Assembly (NCBI GenBank): GCA_002686265.1
Contig: NZBA01000050.1
Location: forward strand, 186,001 to 250,000
Direction of reading: 5' to 3'
Length of the DNA: 64,000 bases
Source of the DNA: Planctomycetota bacterium
Lineage (GTDB): Bacteria > Planctomycetota > UBA1135 > GCA-002686595
This document shows positions 47,255 through 55,515 of this stretch, piece by piece (within the stretch, counting starts at the first letter, position 1; every line of letters starts with the position of its first letter). The notes beneath the pieces are model-generated. The model did not search any database, had not been told where the DNA came from, and saw nothing but the letters and a program-made list of their open reading frames with translations. Both the position numbers and the translations under genes were made by a program.

Positions 47255-48445
47255 TCAGTCCTCGCGGCTCTCGGCGCGGTAGGCGTCGCGGAACGACTCG
47301 CCGGCCCGCACGCGGTCGAGGGCGCGCTCCACCGAGCGCAGGGCGGGATCGGCGGCCACTCCTTCGAGGCGCTCGCTGTCCCACTCGAGCCCATCGACGA
47401 GCCGGACGGCGATCGGCAGGGCCGCCGCCATCCGATCGTGGGCCCGGAACAGGGGTGGCTTGAGCAACTGGAAGTCACGGTGGTAGCCCGACGGCAAGTC
47501 TGCCAGGACGCGCGCGAGAGCCTCGCGCTCGGCGCCCACCTGGCGACAGTGGGCGCGCAGGAGCTCGAGCGCGTCGGGATTGCGCTTGTGCGGCATCAGC
47601 GATGAACCGGTCGTGAGGGCCACGGGCAGGCTCGCAAAACCGAACTCCGCGCTCGAGTACAGCCACAGGTCGCCGGCCAGCTTGCCGAGATCGAGGGCGA
47701 TCGACTCCAGGGCCGACAGGTACGCCAGCTCCGCGCGCCCGCGGGAGAGTTGGGTCAGGGTGACCGGTAGCTCGGGCCCTTCGAAGCCGAGAGCGTCCGC
47801 CACCGACTCGCGCGCGAGCGGCAGGGGCACGCCGTAGCCCGCGCCGCTGCCGAGGGGGCAGGAGCGCAGGCGGCGCCGGGCACCGGCGAGATCCTCGGCG
47901 CTGGCCTCCAAGGCCGCGCGGTGGGCCTCGCTCCAATCCCGCACGCTCGAGGGCATCGCGCGCCGCAGGTGCGTGTAGCCCGGCAGGGGCAGGGCGGAGC
48001 GCGCCGCGCGGGCGCAGGCGGCGATCAGCGCGATCAAGGCCGCCTCGGTCGCGTCGGCGGCCTCCCGCAACCACAGGCGCACGTCGAGTGCCACCTGATC
48101 GTTGCGACTGCGCCCGGTGTGCAAGCGCTTGCCCGCCTCCCCCACGGCCTCGGTCAGGCGGCGCTCGATGGCCGAGTGAACGTCCTCGTCGCCGGATTCG
48201 ACGTCCCACTCTCCGCGCCGGTGCGCCTCGCGCAGCTCCTCCAGACCGTCATGCAGGAGCGCGTGGTCGGGAGCCTCGATCACCCCCGCCTCCAACAGGC
48301 CGTCCACGTGGGCCAGCGAGCCCGCGAGGTCGACTTCGACCAGGCGCCGATCCCACCACCAGTCATCGCCGACGGTGAAGCGCATCATCTCGTCGTCGAT
48401 CGGTTCACCCCGATCCCAGACCGGAGCGTGGAACTCGTGACTCAC
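47255..48445 (-). CDS. argH: Argininosuccinate lyase
   Basis: 396 residues from a GTG at 48445 overlapping the argE stop (GTGA). Last step of arginine synthesis: splits argininosuccinate into arginine and fumarate. Fumarase/aspartase superfamily: HTGRSRNDQVALDVRLWL, GYTHLRRAMPSS, PLGSGAGYGVPL, and the signature GSSLMPHKRNPDALELLR with the catalytic serine loop. Somewhat shorter than E. coli ArgH (457). Last gene of the arginine cluster. Confidence 0.94.
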   Translation of the reverse strand: MSHEFHAPVWDRGEPIDDEMMRFTVGDDWWWDRRLVEVDLAGSLAHVDGLLEAGVIEAPDHALLHDGLEELREAHRRGEWDVESGDEDVHSAIERRLTEAVGEAGKRLHTGRSRNDQVALDVRLWLREAADATEAALIALIAACARAARSALPLPGYTHLRRAMPSSVRDWSEAHRAALEASAEDLAGARRRLRSCPLGSGAGYGVPLPLARESVADALGFEGPELPVTLTQLSRGRAELAYLSALESIALDLGKLAGDLWLYSSAEFGFASLPVALTTGSSLMPHKRNPDALELLRAHCRQVGAEREALARVLADLPSGYHRDFQLLKPPLFRAHDRMAAALPIAVRLVDGLEWDSERLEGVAADPALRSVERALDRVRAGESFRDAYRAESRED

Positions 48446-49542
48446 TGGGCGACTCCTTCGGCGGCGAGCACCGTCAGGGCGGCGGGGATGAGCCGCTCGT
48501 AGAAAGCCGCGCCCGCGGCCAGCTCGGCGGAGGTGAGGAACTCGTCGGGTGCGTGGGAGCGCGCCGTGGCTCCCGGACCGCACTTCACCGCCGGGACGCC
48601 CGGCAAGAGCGCCATGTCCGAGAGGGTGTTCGAGCCGATCGCCTCCGTGCGCCCGGCACAGGCCAGGGCGGCGGCCACCAGTGGGTGGGCGGCTTCGGTC
48701 TCCACCGCCGCCAAGCGCTCCGAGCGCACCCGGACCCGTGCGCCGCCGAGGGCCGCTCGCAACAGGGCCACGCACTCCGCCGCGTCGTGCGGCGCCGCCA
48801 GGCGTGCATCGACCACCGCCTCGGCGCGGTCGGGGATGCGGTTGTGGCGCTCACCTGACTGCAACACGGTCAGCGCCATGGTGCTCTCTCCCAGGAGCGG
48901 ATGGGCGCCGTCGAGCACCCAGGGCTCGGGGAAGGCAGTCAGGTCGCGCGCCGCCGCCAAGAGGGCGTTGGAGTGCTCCACCCGGGCCACGTGGGCGGCG
49001 TGACAGGACCGGCCTTCCCAGGACAGCTCCAACACCGCCAACCCGGCCTGGGCGCGCACGACCTCCAAGCCCGTCGGCTCGCCGGTCACCGCGCCGTCCG
49101 GCGCGCCGCAGTGAGCCAGGACGTCGGCCATCCCGGAGTTGGTCGTCTCCTCGCAGGCGTTCAGGGCCAGCACGAGGTTGCCGGGCAGGGTTCGGGGAGC
49201 ACGCGCTGCCCGCGCCGTGGCCCACATCATGGCCGCTGCCGCGCCCTTGGCGTCGTTGGCGCCCACCCCGACCAAACGCCCGCCCTCCCAGCGCCCCACC
49301 CACGGATCGGCGCTCCAGCCCTCGCCCACGCCGACCGTGTCCAGGTGGGAGTTCAGCATCAACACCGGCCTGTCGTTCGCCGCACCGACGCGGCCGACGA
49401 CGCTGCTCCCCAGGCGTTCGACCGCCACGCCGCGCTCTTCGAGCCAGGTCGCGGCCAAGCTCGCGGCCGCCCCCTCCTCGCCCGAAGGGCTCGGCGTGCG
49501 CACCAAGTCGGCCAGCAATCCCTCCAGCTCGGTGGCGCTCAC
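48442..49542 (-). CDS. argE: M20-family N-acetylornithine/N-acetylcitrulline deacetylase
   Basis: 366 residues, GTG start overlapping argB (GTGA). Zn hydrolase of the ArgE/DapE family: LNSHLDTVGVGEGW (first zinc His and Asp), GVGANDAKGAAAAMMW (bridging Asp), NACEETTNSGM (catalytic/zinc Glu), GEPTGLEVV, GRSCHAAHVA, and RSHAPDEFLTSAEL with the last zinc His. The GSNTLSDMALL/CGPG stretch resembles the deacetylases found in arginine operons of bacteria with acetylornithine carbamoyltransferase, so acetylcitrulline is the likely substrate here. Confidence 0.88.
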   Translation of the reverse strand: MSATELEGLLADLVRTPSPSGEEGAAASLAATWLEERGVAVERLGSSVVGRVGAANDRPVLMLNSHLDTVGVGEGWSADPWVGRWEGGRLVGVGANDAKGAAAAMMWATARAARAPRTLPGNLVLALNACEETTNSGMADVLAHCGAPDGAVTGEPTGLEVVRAQAGLAVLELSWEGRSCHAAHVARVEHSNALLAAARDLTAFPEPWVLDGAHPLLGESTMALTVLQSGERHNRIPDRAEAVVDARLAAPHDAAECVALLRAALGGARVRVRSERLAAVETEAAHPLVAAALACAGRTEAIGSNTLSDMALLPGVPAVKCGPGATARSHAPDEFLTSAELAAGAAFYERLIPAALTVLAAEGVAQ

Positions 49543-50435
49543 GGACTCACCAGCGGTTCGGCGTGCGGCGCCGTTTCGCGCTCGAGGGTCACGAGCGTCC
49601 CCGTGCCGTGGGTCGTGTAGAGCTCGCCCAGCAGATCCTCGGCGGTCGTCCCGGAGACGACGTGCACGCGGGCGACGCCCCCCTCGAGCGCACGGCGCAC
49701 GGCGGCCGCCTTGACCGCCATGCCGTCCTGCAGCGCGCCTTGGTCCGCCAAGTCGCCCAACTCCGCGAGGGTCAAGGTCGAGAGTACGCTGGTCGGATCG
49801 GAGGGCGCCGAGAGCACTCCGGCCGCTTCCGTTGCGAGCACCAGCTTCGCGGCCCCCAGAGAGCAGGCCAGCTCCGCCGCCAGCAGATCCGCGTTGAGAT
49901 TCAGGATGCCGCCGGCGCCGTCGGCGACGGGCGGGCAGACCACGGGCACGAGCTCCGCGGCGAGCAGGGCGTCGAGCGGGGCGGGATCGACGCTCTGAAC
50001 GTCCCCCACCAAGCCCAGGTCGATCACTCCCTCGCTAGTCTCCATCGGAGGCCGGCGCGCGCCGACGACCATCCCAGCCGACGCGGCGCAGAGGCCGACC
50101 GCGGGTGCGCCGGCCGCGCACAGCGCCGCCGTCCACTCACCGTTGACCTCCCCGGCGGTCGCCATGCGCAGAGCGCGAAGACCCGTCGGCGTGGTTACCC
50201 GCCGCCCGTCGACCGTGCGCGGTTCCTCGCCCAACAGCACTTGCAGTTCGCCCGTCTGGGGGCCGCCGCCATGAACGACGACCAGGCGCGCGCCGAGTGA
50301 AGCCAGGACCGAGAGCTGGCGCGCGAGCGAGCGCCGACGCCCAGGACCCGCAAGGCAACCGCCGCCCACCTTGACCACGACCACCTGCCCGCGGTGCAGG
50401 CGGGCGTACTCGGAAGCGCGGAAGAGATCGATCAC
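49539..50435 (-). CDS. argB: Acetylglutamate kinase
   Basis: 298 residues from a GTG at 50435; an earlier TTG at 50486 would overlap argD. Phosphorylates N-acetylglutamate, second step of arginine synthesis. Amino acid kinase fold: VVVVKVGGGCLAG, LVVVHGGGPQTGELQ, GILNLNADLLAAELA, and the C-terminal KLVLATEAAGVLS. The adenine-binding part is somewhat divergent from proteobacterial ArgB. Overlaps argE by 4 nt. Confidence 0.92.
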   Translation of the reverse strand: MIDLFRASEYARLHRGQVVVVKVGGGCLAGPGRRRSLARQLSVLASLGARLVVVHGGGPQTGELQVLLGEEPRTVDGRRVTTPTGLRALRMATAGEVNGEWTAALCAAGAPAVGLCAASAGMVVGARRPPMETSEGVIDLGLVGDVQSVDPAPLDALLAAELVPVVCPPVADGAGGILNLNADLLAAELACSLGAAKLVLATEAAGVLSAPSDPTSVLSTLTLAELGDLADQGALQDGMAVKAAAVRRALEGGVARVHVVSGTTAEDLLGELYTTHGTGTLVTLERETAPHAEPLVSP

Positions 50436-50469
50436 AGTAAGACTCCAGAAGGTAGGTTTCGCTTCACGT

Positions 50470-51609
50470 TCACGCCGTGCCGTCAATCGAGTCGAGGGCA
50501 GTTCCCAGACGAGCCGCTTCCTCGAGGGTGAGGGTCAAGGGTGGCGTGAGGCGCAGGACACGCGGGTCGTTGCTCGTGCCGGCCAGGATCCCATGCTCGA
50601 GCAGCGCGCCCCGCAGCCCGCCGGCGCCGAGACCCTCGGGCAGGACCGCGCCGAGCAGGAGGCCACGGCCGCGCACCTCGCGCACCGGGCCGCGCAGAGC
50701 CGCCTCGCCCAGAGCGCGCGAGACCGTCCGCACCCTCGCGCCGAACGCCGCCTCGCCGATCCGGCGCTGCACGACGCAGGCCGCCGCCAGGACCGTCGGG
50801 CCGCCACCGAAAGTCGAGCCCAGGATCCCCGAGGGCAGCCTGGACGCCAGGGAGGCGGACAGCACGGTGACTCCGATCGGGAGGCCCGCGGCGGCGCCCT
50901 TGGCAGTGACAAGGACGTCGGGAGTGACGCCCAGGGTCTGGGCGGCCCAGGGGCGGCCGGTGCGCCCGTTGCCCGTCTGCACCTCGTCGAAGACCAGGGT
51001 CGCTCCGGTCGCATCGCATGCGGCGCGCAGCTCCACCAGGAAACCCTCCGGCGGAACGCGCACGCCCGCCATGGACTGGATCGGCTCGAGGACCACCGCC
51101 GCCACCGTGTCGTCCATCGCAGCGCGCGCCGCCGCGCCGTCGCCCCAGGGCAGGCGTGTGACCTCGAAGGGAGCTAACGGGAAGCCGCTGCGGGCGACGT
51201 CGCTGATTGCGGCGGCGGCCGCCGTGCGCCCGTGGAAGGCCCCCTCGAAGCAGACGACGCGCTGCCGCGAGGTGGCGTCGAGGGCCACCTTGAGAGCGTT
51301 CTCGTTGGCCTCCGCTCCGCTATTGGAGAGGAAGACGCGCCACTCGCCAGCGGGCAGGTTCGCTTCCAGGGCCTCCAAGAAGGCCGCGCGCGGCGGGTGA
51401 TCGAGCAGGTTGGTGACGAAGGACACACGCCGCCACTGCGCGCCGAAAGCACCGGCGACCTCCGCGTCGCCCGCGCCGAGGGTATTGACGCAGTGCCCGC
51501 CGTAGAGGTCGAGCACGCGCCGGCCGTCGGCCAGGATCAGCTCGCTGCCCTCGGCGGCAACCACGTCCAGAGCCAGGCGGGGGTAGACGTCCAATTCGCG
51601 CAGGGCCAT
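50470..51609 (-). CDS. argD: Acetylornithine aminotransferase
   Basis: 379 residues from the ATG at 51609, sharing one base with the argC stop (TGATG). Class III PLP aminotransferase: LILADGRRVLDLYGGHCVNT, FLSNSGAEANENALKVA, CFEGAFHGRTAAAAA, LVFDEVQTGNGRTG and the PLP lysine in DVLVTAKGAAAGLPIG. Converts N-acetylglutamate semialdehyde to N-acetylornithine. The N-terminus starts directly at the enzyme (MALRELDVYPRL). Confidence 0.94.
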   Translation of the reverse strand: MALRELDVYPRLALDVVAAEGSELILADGRRVLDLYGGHCVNTLGAGDAEVAGAFGAQWRRVSFVTNLLDHPPRAAFLEALEANLPAGEWRVFLSNSGAEANENALKVALDATSRQRVVCFEGAFHGRTAAAAAISDVARSGFPLAPFEVTRLPWGDGAAARAAMDDTVAAVVLEPIQSMAGVRVPPEGFLVELRAACDATGATLVFDEVQTGNGRTGRPWAAQTLGVTPDVLVTAKGAAAGLPIGVTVLSASLASRLPSGILGSTFGGGPTVLAAACVVQRRIGEAAFGARVRTVSRALGEAALRGPVREVRGRGLLLGAVLPEGLGAGGLRGALLEHGILAGTSNDPRVLRLTPPLTLTLEEAARLGTALDSIDGTA

Positions 51610-52685
51610 CAGGCGACCCCCGTTCCCGAGCGCGGCAAACCCGCGTGCTCCTCGAGGCCCGCCATGAGGTTCATGCACTGCAGTCCCTGGCCAGCGCCGC
51701 CCTTGATCAGGTTGTCGAGAGCGACGAACACCAAGAGGCTCTCGCCGCGCACGGCCAGGGAGAGGTCCGCGCGGTTGGAGCCCACGACCTTGCGCACCTC
51801 GGGGACGCCCTCGGCGAGGAGCTCGACGAAGGGCGAGGGGGCGAAGCGCTCGGCGTACGCTCCCCGCGCGTCCGCCAGGCTCGCCCCGCCCGCCAGGGGC
51901 AGGACCGCGGTCAGATGGATGCCCCGGGCGAAGGGGCCCGAGTGGGGAACGAAGCACAGCGGCGGGGCCAGCGACAGCTCCTCGAGCGCCCCGGCCAGCT
52001 CGGCCTCGTGCCGGTGGCCGCCGACGGAGTACGCGTGCAGGTTCCCATGGCGGTGCGGGTGGTGGGTGGTCGGGCGCGGCGTGACGCCGCTGCCGCTGGA
52101 GCCGGTGATGCCGTGAAAGACCCAGGGCGCCGAGGGATCCAGTAGGCCAGAGGCGGCCGCCGGCACCGCGGCCAGCTGCAGGGCCGTGGCGAAGCAGCCC
52201 GCAGCGGCGGCGCGGCGCGCCTCGCGGATGCGCCCGGGCCACAGCTCGGGCAGGCCGTAGCAGAAGGATGCGCGCTCGCCGGCGTCGGGGGCTTCCGCTC
52301 CGTAGGCGGCGCGATGGCGAGCTGCGGACTCGAGGCGGTAGTCGGCGGAGAGGTCCACCACCAAGACGCGCTCGGCAGCCGTGCCGAGCTCCGCGCGCAG
52401 CTCGGCCCAAGCCGCCCAGGCATGACCGTGCGGCAAAGCGAGGAAGAGGGCCAGGCGACCGTCCCCGTCCGCAAGGGCGGCGGCCATGCGCGCCGCCGCG
52501 CTCTCGGCGTCCTCGGTAGCGAGATCGCTAGCGAGGTGCCCGTGCAGCTCGCGGAGCGGCACGCCCGGGTTGCGGGAGACGACGCCCTCCAGGCGCAGGC
52601 CCCAATGGCCCTCGAGGAGGCGCGCCAGCTCGCCGGCGAGCATCCCACCCGCGCCGACGATCCAGGTCGGGACGGCCTCGCTCAC
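51609..52685 (-). CDS. argC: N-acetyl-gamma-glutamyl-phosphate reductase
   Basis: 358 residues, GTG start overlapping the upstream P-loop gene (GTGA). NADPH-dependent reductase: Rossmann motif IVGAGGMLAGELARLL, FLALPHGHAWA, DLSADYRLES, CYGLPELW, the catalytic cysteine in AAAGCFATALQLA (family GCYPT), TGSSGSGVTPRPTTHHP and the C-terminal DNLIKGGAGQGLQCMN. Third step of the acetylated pathway. Confidence 0.94.
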   Translation of the reverse strand: MSEAVPTWIVGAGGMLAGELARLLEGHWGLRLEGVVSRNPGVPLRELHGHLASDLATEDAESAAARMAAALADGDGRLALFLALPHGHAWAAWAELRAELGTAAERVLVVDLSADYRLESAARHRAAYGAEAPDAGERASFCYGLPELWPGRIREARRAAAAGCFATALQLAAVPAAASGLLDPSAPWVFHGITGSSGSGVTPRPTTHHPHRHGNLHAYSVGGHRHEAELAGALEELSLAPPLCFVPHSGPFARGIHLTAVLPLAGGASLADARGAYAERFAPSPFVELLAEGVPEVRKVVGSNRADLSLAVRGESLLVFVALDNLIKGGAGQGLQCMNLMAGLEEHAGLPRSGTGVA

Positions 52686-53743
52686 GAGCCCACCTCCGTC
52701 ACCTGCACGGCAGCGTCGAGGAGGCGCGCTGCCCGTTCCCCTCCCCCACCCAGGGCGTTCCAGGCCGGGATACCGAGGGTCTCCTCGCAGAAGCGAACAC
52801 CGACGGGGGTGTCGGTCACTCGGCCGCTGATCAGCGCCGGGCGCAAGCCGTAGCGCTTCTCGAGCAGGTCCACGGCCCCCAGGGCTCCGACCGGGTCCTG
52901 AGCGCAGAGCACGACCGAGGTCAGGCTGCTGGAGAGGGCGGGGTCGCCGAGCAGGGCGGACACGCCGTAGGTCCCCAGGAGCCCGTCACCGAGCTCGAGC
53001 ACGATGCGATCGGGTCGAGACTCGGCCAGGTGCCCCATGAGGGAGTGGGCCGCCGCGAGGGCGTTCTGCTCCGAGGTCGTCACCACCCCGAAGTCGGTGA
53101 AGTCCGCCACCGGATCCGCGCCGCAGTCCTGCATGTGCAGGACGTCCCGCCGCAGGGCGACGCCGGTCAGCTTGCCCGCCGCGACACGCCTGCCGCGCCT
53201 CGTCCAGTCGGCGACCAGGACACTGGCGGCGGTCGTCTTGCCCGAGTCCATGCAGGTCCCGACCAGGGCCACGACCGGCGGCAGCTCCGCCGGCAGGGGC
53301 GCCGCCGGCAAGGCGACGCGCTGGATGCACGCGGGGCGGCCGACGCGTCGGGCGAGGTAGGGAAACTCCAGGACGCTCCCGAGGACCTCCAAGCGAAAGG
53401 GCGGCCCGATGCCGGCGGCCGGCTGGGCGCCGGCGCCGATCACGCCGCCGAGGTTGAGCAAGAACAGCTCGTCTCCAACCCGCACCTCATCGGGCACATG
53501 GCCGGAGTAGCCGTAGAGGGCGTCGCGGTGGCCGAGGGCTCCCGCGATGACGTCGCCGGGGAAGACGCTCACCATGCGTCCGTGGACGTCCTCGAGGGTG
53601 TTGTAGCGGTTCTTGGCGGTCAGGACGCGGGCGGCCACGACGGCCCCCGCGCGGGCGGGAATGTCCTCGCCGAGGATCGCGTGGCGGTCGAGGCCGAGGC
53701 GCGCGGTCACCGAGCCGATCTTGTCCAACTGGCAGCGCTTCAC
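52682..53743 (-). CDS. P-loop NTPase of unknown function inside the arginine operon
   Basis: 353 residues from a GTG at 53743 overlapping the argG stop (GTGA) and itself overlapping argC, so it is expressed with them. N-terminal ~130 residues look beta-rich (ARAGAVVAARVLTAKNRYNT, GRMVSVFPGDVIAGALGHRD, then GDELFLLNLGGVIG). A P-loop at 162-171 (VGTCMDSGKTT) starts a dethiobiotin-synthetase/DUF1611-like NTPase domain: AGKLTGVALRRD, VLELGDGLLGTYGV, and a C-terminal region with GRVTDTPVGVRFCEE. I do not recognise a characterised family. Possible roles, all inferred: an amide-forming ligase, a regulator, or a cofactor activity specific to the acetyl route. Confidence 0.85.
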   Translation of the reverse strand: MKRCQLDKIGSVTARLGLDRHAILGEDIPARAGAVVAARVLTAKNRYNTLEDVHGRMVSVFPGDVIAGALGHRDALYGYSGHVPDEVRVGDELFLLNLGGVIGAGAQPAAGIGPPFRLEVLGSVLEFPYLARRVGRPACIQRVALPAAPLPAELPPVVALVGTCMDSGKTTAASVLVADWTRRGRRVAAGKLTGVALRRDVLHMQDCGADPVADFTDFGVVTTSEQNALAAAHSLMGHLAESRPDRIVLELGDGLLGTYGVSALLGDPALSSSLTSVVLCAQDPVGALGAVDLLEKRYGLRPALISGRVTDTPVGVRFCEETLGIPAWNALGGGGERAARLLDAAVQVTEVGS

Positions 53744-54981
53744 CGCGTTGCCCCCGTGATCGAGGGGACCTCGAGGGTCCGGGTACTCGCCGCGGCCCGC
53801 GCCCCGGCGGCGCGCCGCGCGAGGCGCGCGGGCTCGGCCAGGATGCGCCCGAGGTAGGCCGCCCCGGCGGGATTGGAGTGCACCGAGGGCCGCTCGCCGT
53901 AGCGTGCGTCGCTGGCTGCCAACAGGCTGTAGGGCGACTCGACGCCCTCCACCAAGACGCTCCCGCCACGCACCGCGACGTGCGCCCGGCCGCAAACGGC
54001 GGCCTGGGAAGAGGCGAAGAAGGCCTCCATGTCGCGCATGGCCGGGTCGTGCAAGAGCCCCTGATGGAGGCGGCGTCCGTAGCCCTCGCCGAGCTGGTCC
54101 TTCCAGGCGCGCTGCTCCTCGGTCAGGACGAGCTTCTCGAGCTCACGGTGGGCGTCGAGCAACAGAGTGGCGGCCGGCGCCTCGAAGCCGATGCGGCCCT
54201 TGATGCCCAGGACCGTGTCGCCGAGGTGGTAGCCGCGACCACAACCTAGGGCACCGCCGGTGCGGTTGAGGGTCTCGATCAACTCGACCGGGTCGAGATC
54301 GACGCCGTCGATGGAGATCGGCACACCATGGGCGAAGGTCAGTGTCATGCGCGCCTCGCCGCCCCCGTCTCGGGTCCAGACCCAGGCGTCCTCGGGCAGC
54401 GGCTCGTGGCTGTTGAGGGGCTCGCCGCCGCCGATGGTCAGGCCCCACAGGCCGGCGTTGATCGAGTAGCGACCCTGCTTCCCCGGCACTTCGAGGCCGC
54501 GCTCGGCGAGCCAGGCGACCTGCGCCTCGCGCGAAGGCGCGAGGTCGCGCACGGGGGCGAGGACCTGCAAGTCGGGAGCGACGACGGCCAGAGTCGCCTC
54601 GAAGCGCACCTGATCGTTGCCCGCCGCGGTGCAGCCGTGGGCCAGGGCGTCGAAGCCGCCCTCGACCGCGCGCTCAGCCAACAACTCCGCCGAAAGGGCG
54701 CGCTCGGCGCCGACACACAGGGGGTAGACGCCGCCGCGGCGCACGTTGCCCGCGATCAGCCAGCGCAGGACCGAGTCGAAGAGCGTGCTCTTGGCGTCGA
54801 TGAACTCGTGTCGCACTGCCCCCAGCTCGAGAGCGCGGCGGGCGATGTCCACGCGCTCGGTGGCGCTGAAGCCGCCGCAGTCGACGGTGGCGGCGGTCAC
54901 CTCGTGGCCCTGCTCACGGGTGAGCCAGGCAACGAGGAAGGAAGTATCGAGACCGCCGGAGTAGGCGAGGAGAACGCGCAT
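53740..54981 (-). CDS. argG: Argininosuccinate synthase
   Basis: 413 residues from the ATG at 54981. Joins citrulline and aspartate using ATP. PP-loop: LLAYSGGLDTSFLVAWL; then EVTAATVDCGG, AHGCTAAGNDQVRFEA, GKQGRYSINAGLWG, GYHLGDTVLGIKGRIGFEA and GLLHDPAMRDMEAF. It begins 11 nt after argR and overlaps the P-loop gene. The C-terminal extension (ARLARRAAGARAAAST) is rich in Ala and Arg and probably not essential. Confidence 0.93.
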   Translation of the reverse strand: MRVLLAYSGGLDTSFLVAWLTREQGHEVTAATVDCGGFSATERVDIARRALELGAVRHEFIDAKSTLFDSVLRWLIAGNVRRGGVYPLCVGAERALSAELLAERAVEGGFDALAHGCTAAGNDQVRFEATLAVVAPDLQVLAPVRDLAPSREAQVAWLAERGLEVPGKQGRYSINAGLWGLTIGGGEPLNSHEPLPEDAWVWTRDGGGEARMTLTFAHGVPISIDGVDLDPVELIETLNRTGGALGCGRGYHLGDTVLGIKGRIGFEAPAATLLLDAHRELEKLVLTEEQRAWKDQLGEGYGRRLHQGLLHDPAMRDMEAFFASSQAAVCGRAHVAVRGGSVLVEGVESPYSLLAASDARYGERPSVHSNPAGAAYLGRILAEPARLARRAAGARAAASTRTLEVPSITGATR

Positions 54982-54992
54982 GTTGGTGGGTC

Positions 54993-55436
54993 CTAGTCGG
55001 TCGGGGAAAGGAAGAGCACGCGAGCCATCAGGGCGGCCCCCTCGGGGGCCGATTCCACGGCGACGAAGACCGTGTCGTCGCCCGCGACGGTCCCCACCAG
55101 ACCGGCCAGGTTCTCGGCCTCCAATGCGCGCGCCACGGCGCTGGCCGCTCCGGGCTCGGAGAAGACGCACACCAGGTGCTCTCCGGCGAGCCGCGCACCG
55201 CGAAGCAGGGCCGCAAGGCCCTCCAGCGGGGTCACGCGCTCCTCGACCACCAGCTCGTAGGCGCCGGCCCGCTTGGCCACGCCGAGAGCCCGCAGGTCGC
55301 GACTCAGCATGGACTGGGTGGTCTCGAGGCCGTGCTCGGAAAGGCGAGCAGCCAGCTCCTCCTGGGAGTGGACCGGGCCACCCGCGAGGATGTGGCGGAT
55401 GGTGGACCGCCGGACGCTGGTCTGGGGCGGGGACAT
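54993..55436 (-). CDS. argR: Arginine repressor
   Basis: 147 residues. N-terminal winged helix: SVRRSTIRHILAGGP, HSQEELAARLSEHGLETTQS, MLSRDLRALGVAKRAG. C-terminal arginine-binding oligomerisation domain with NLAGLVGTVAGDDTVFVAVE (the GTxAGDDTxF signature). Hexameric regulator that senses arginine. It sits in the middle of the cluster, directly upstream of argG, with a promoter-like sequence and palindrome just before its ATG, so it probably represses its own unit. Confidence 0.93.
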   Translation of the reverse strand: MSPPQTSVRRSTIRHILAGGPVHSQEELAARLSEHGLETTQSMLSRDLRALGVAKRAGAYELVVEERVTPLEGLAALLRGARLAGEHLVCVFSEPGAASAVARALEAENLAGLVGTVAGDDTVFVAVESAPEGAALMARVLFLSPTD

Positions 55437-55471
55437 GAGCGTAGTTATACGCTACGCGCTCGCTGCGCCAA
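55437..55471 (-). promoter_or_regulatory. argR promoter with overlapping palindrome
   Basis: On the minus strand TTGGCG (55466-55471) and TATAAC (55444-55449) are 16 nt apart, 4/6 and 5/6 matches to consensus. The -10 overlaps a perfect inverted repeat GCGTAG-N7-CTACGC (55439-55457), a possible ArgR operator. The -10 ends 7 nt before the ATG, so the mRNA may be leaderless. Confidence 0.5.
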
Positions 55472-55474
55472 CTC

Positions 55475-55515
55475 TTTATGCGCTAGTTTTGACCCCGACC
55501 CGCTTTTTTATGCGC
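55475..55515. repeat. Direct repeat TTTATGCGC upstream of argR
   Basis: Two identical 9-mers at 55475-55483 and 55507-55515, 32 bp apart (about three helical turns), in a locally AT-richer stretch; the second lies in the 3' end of the M20 gene. Could be extra regulator half-sites. Confidence 0.35.
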
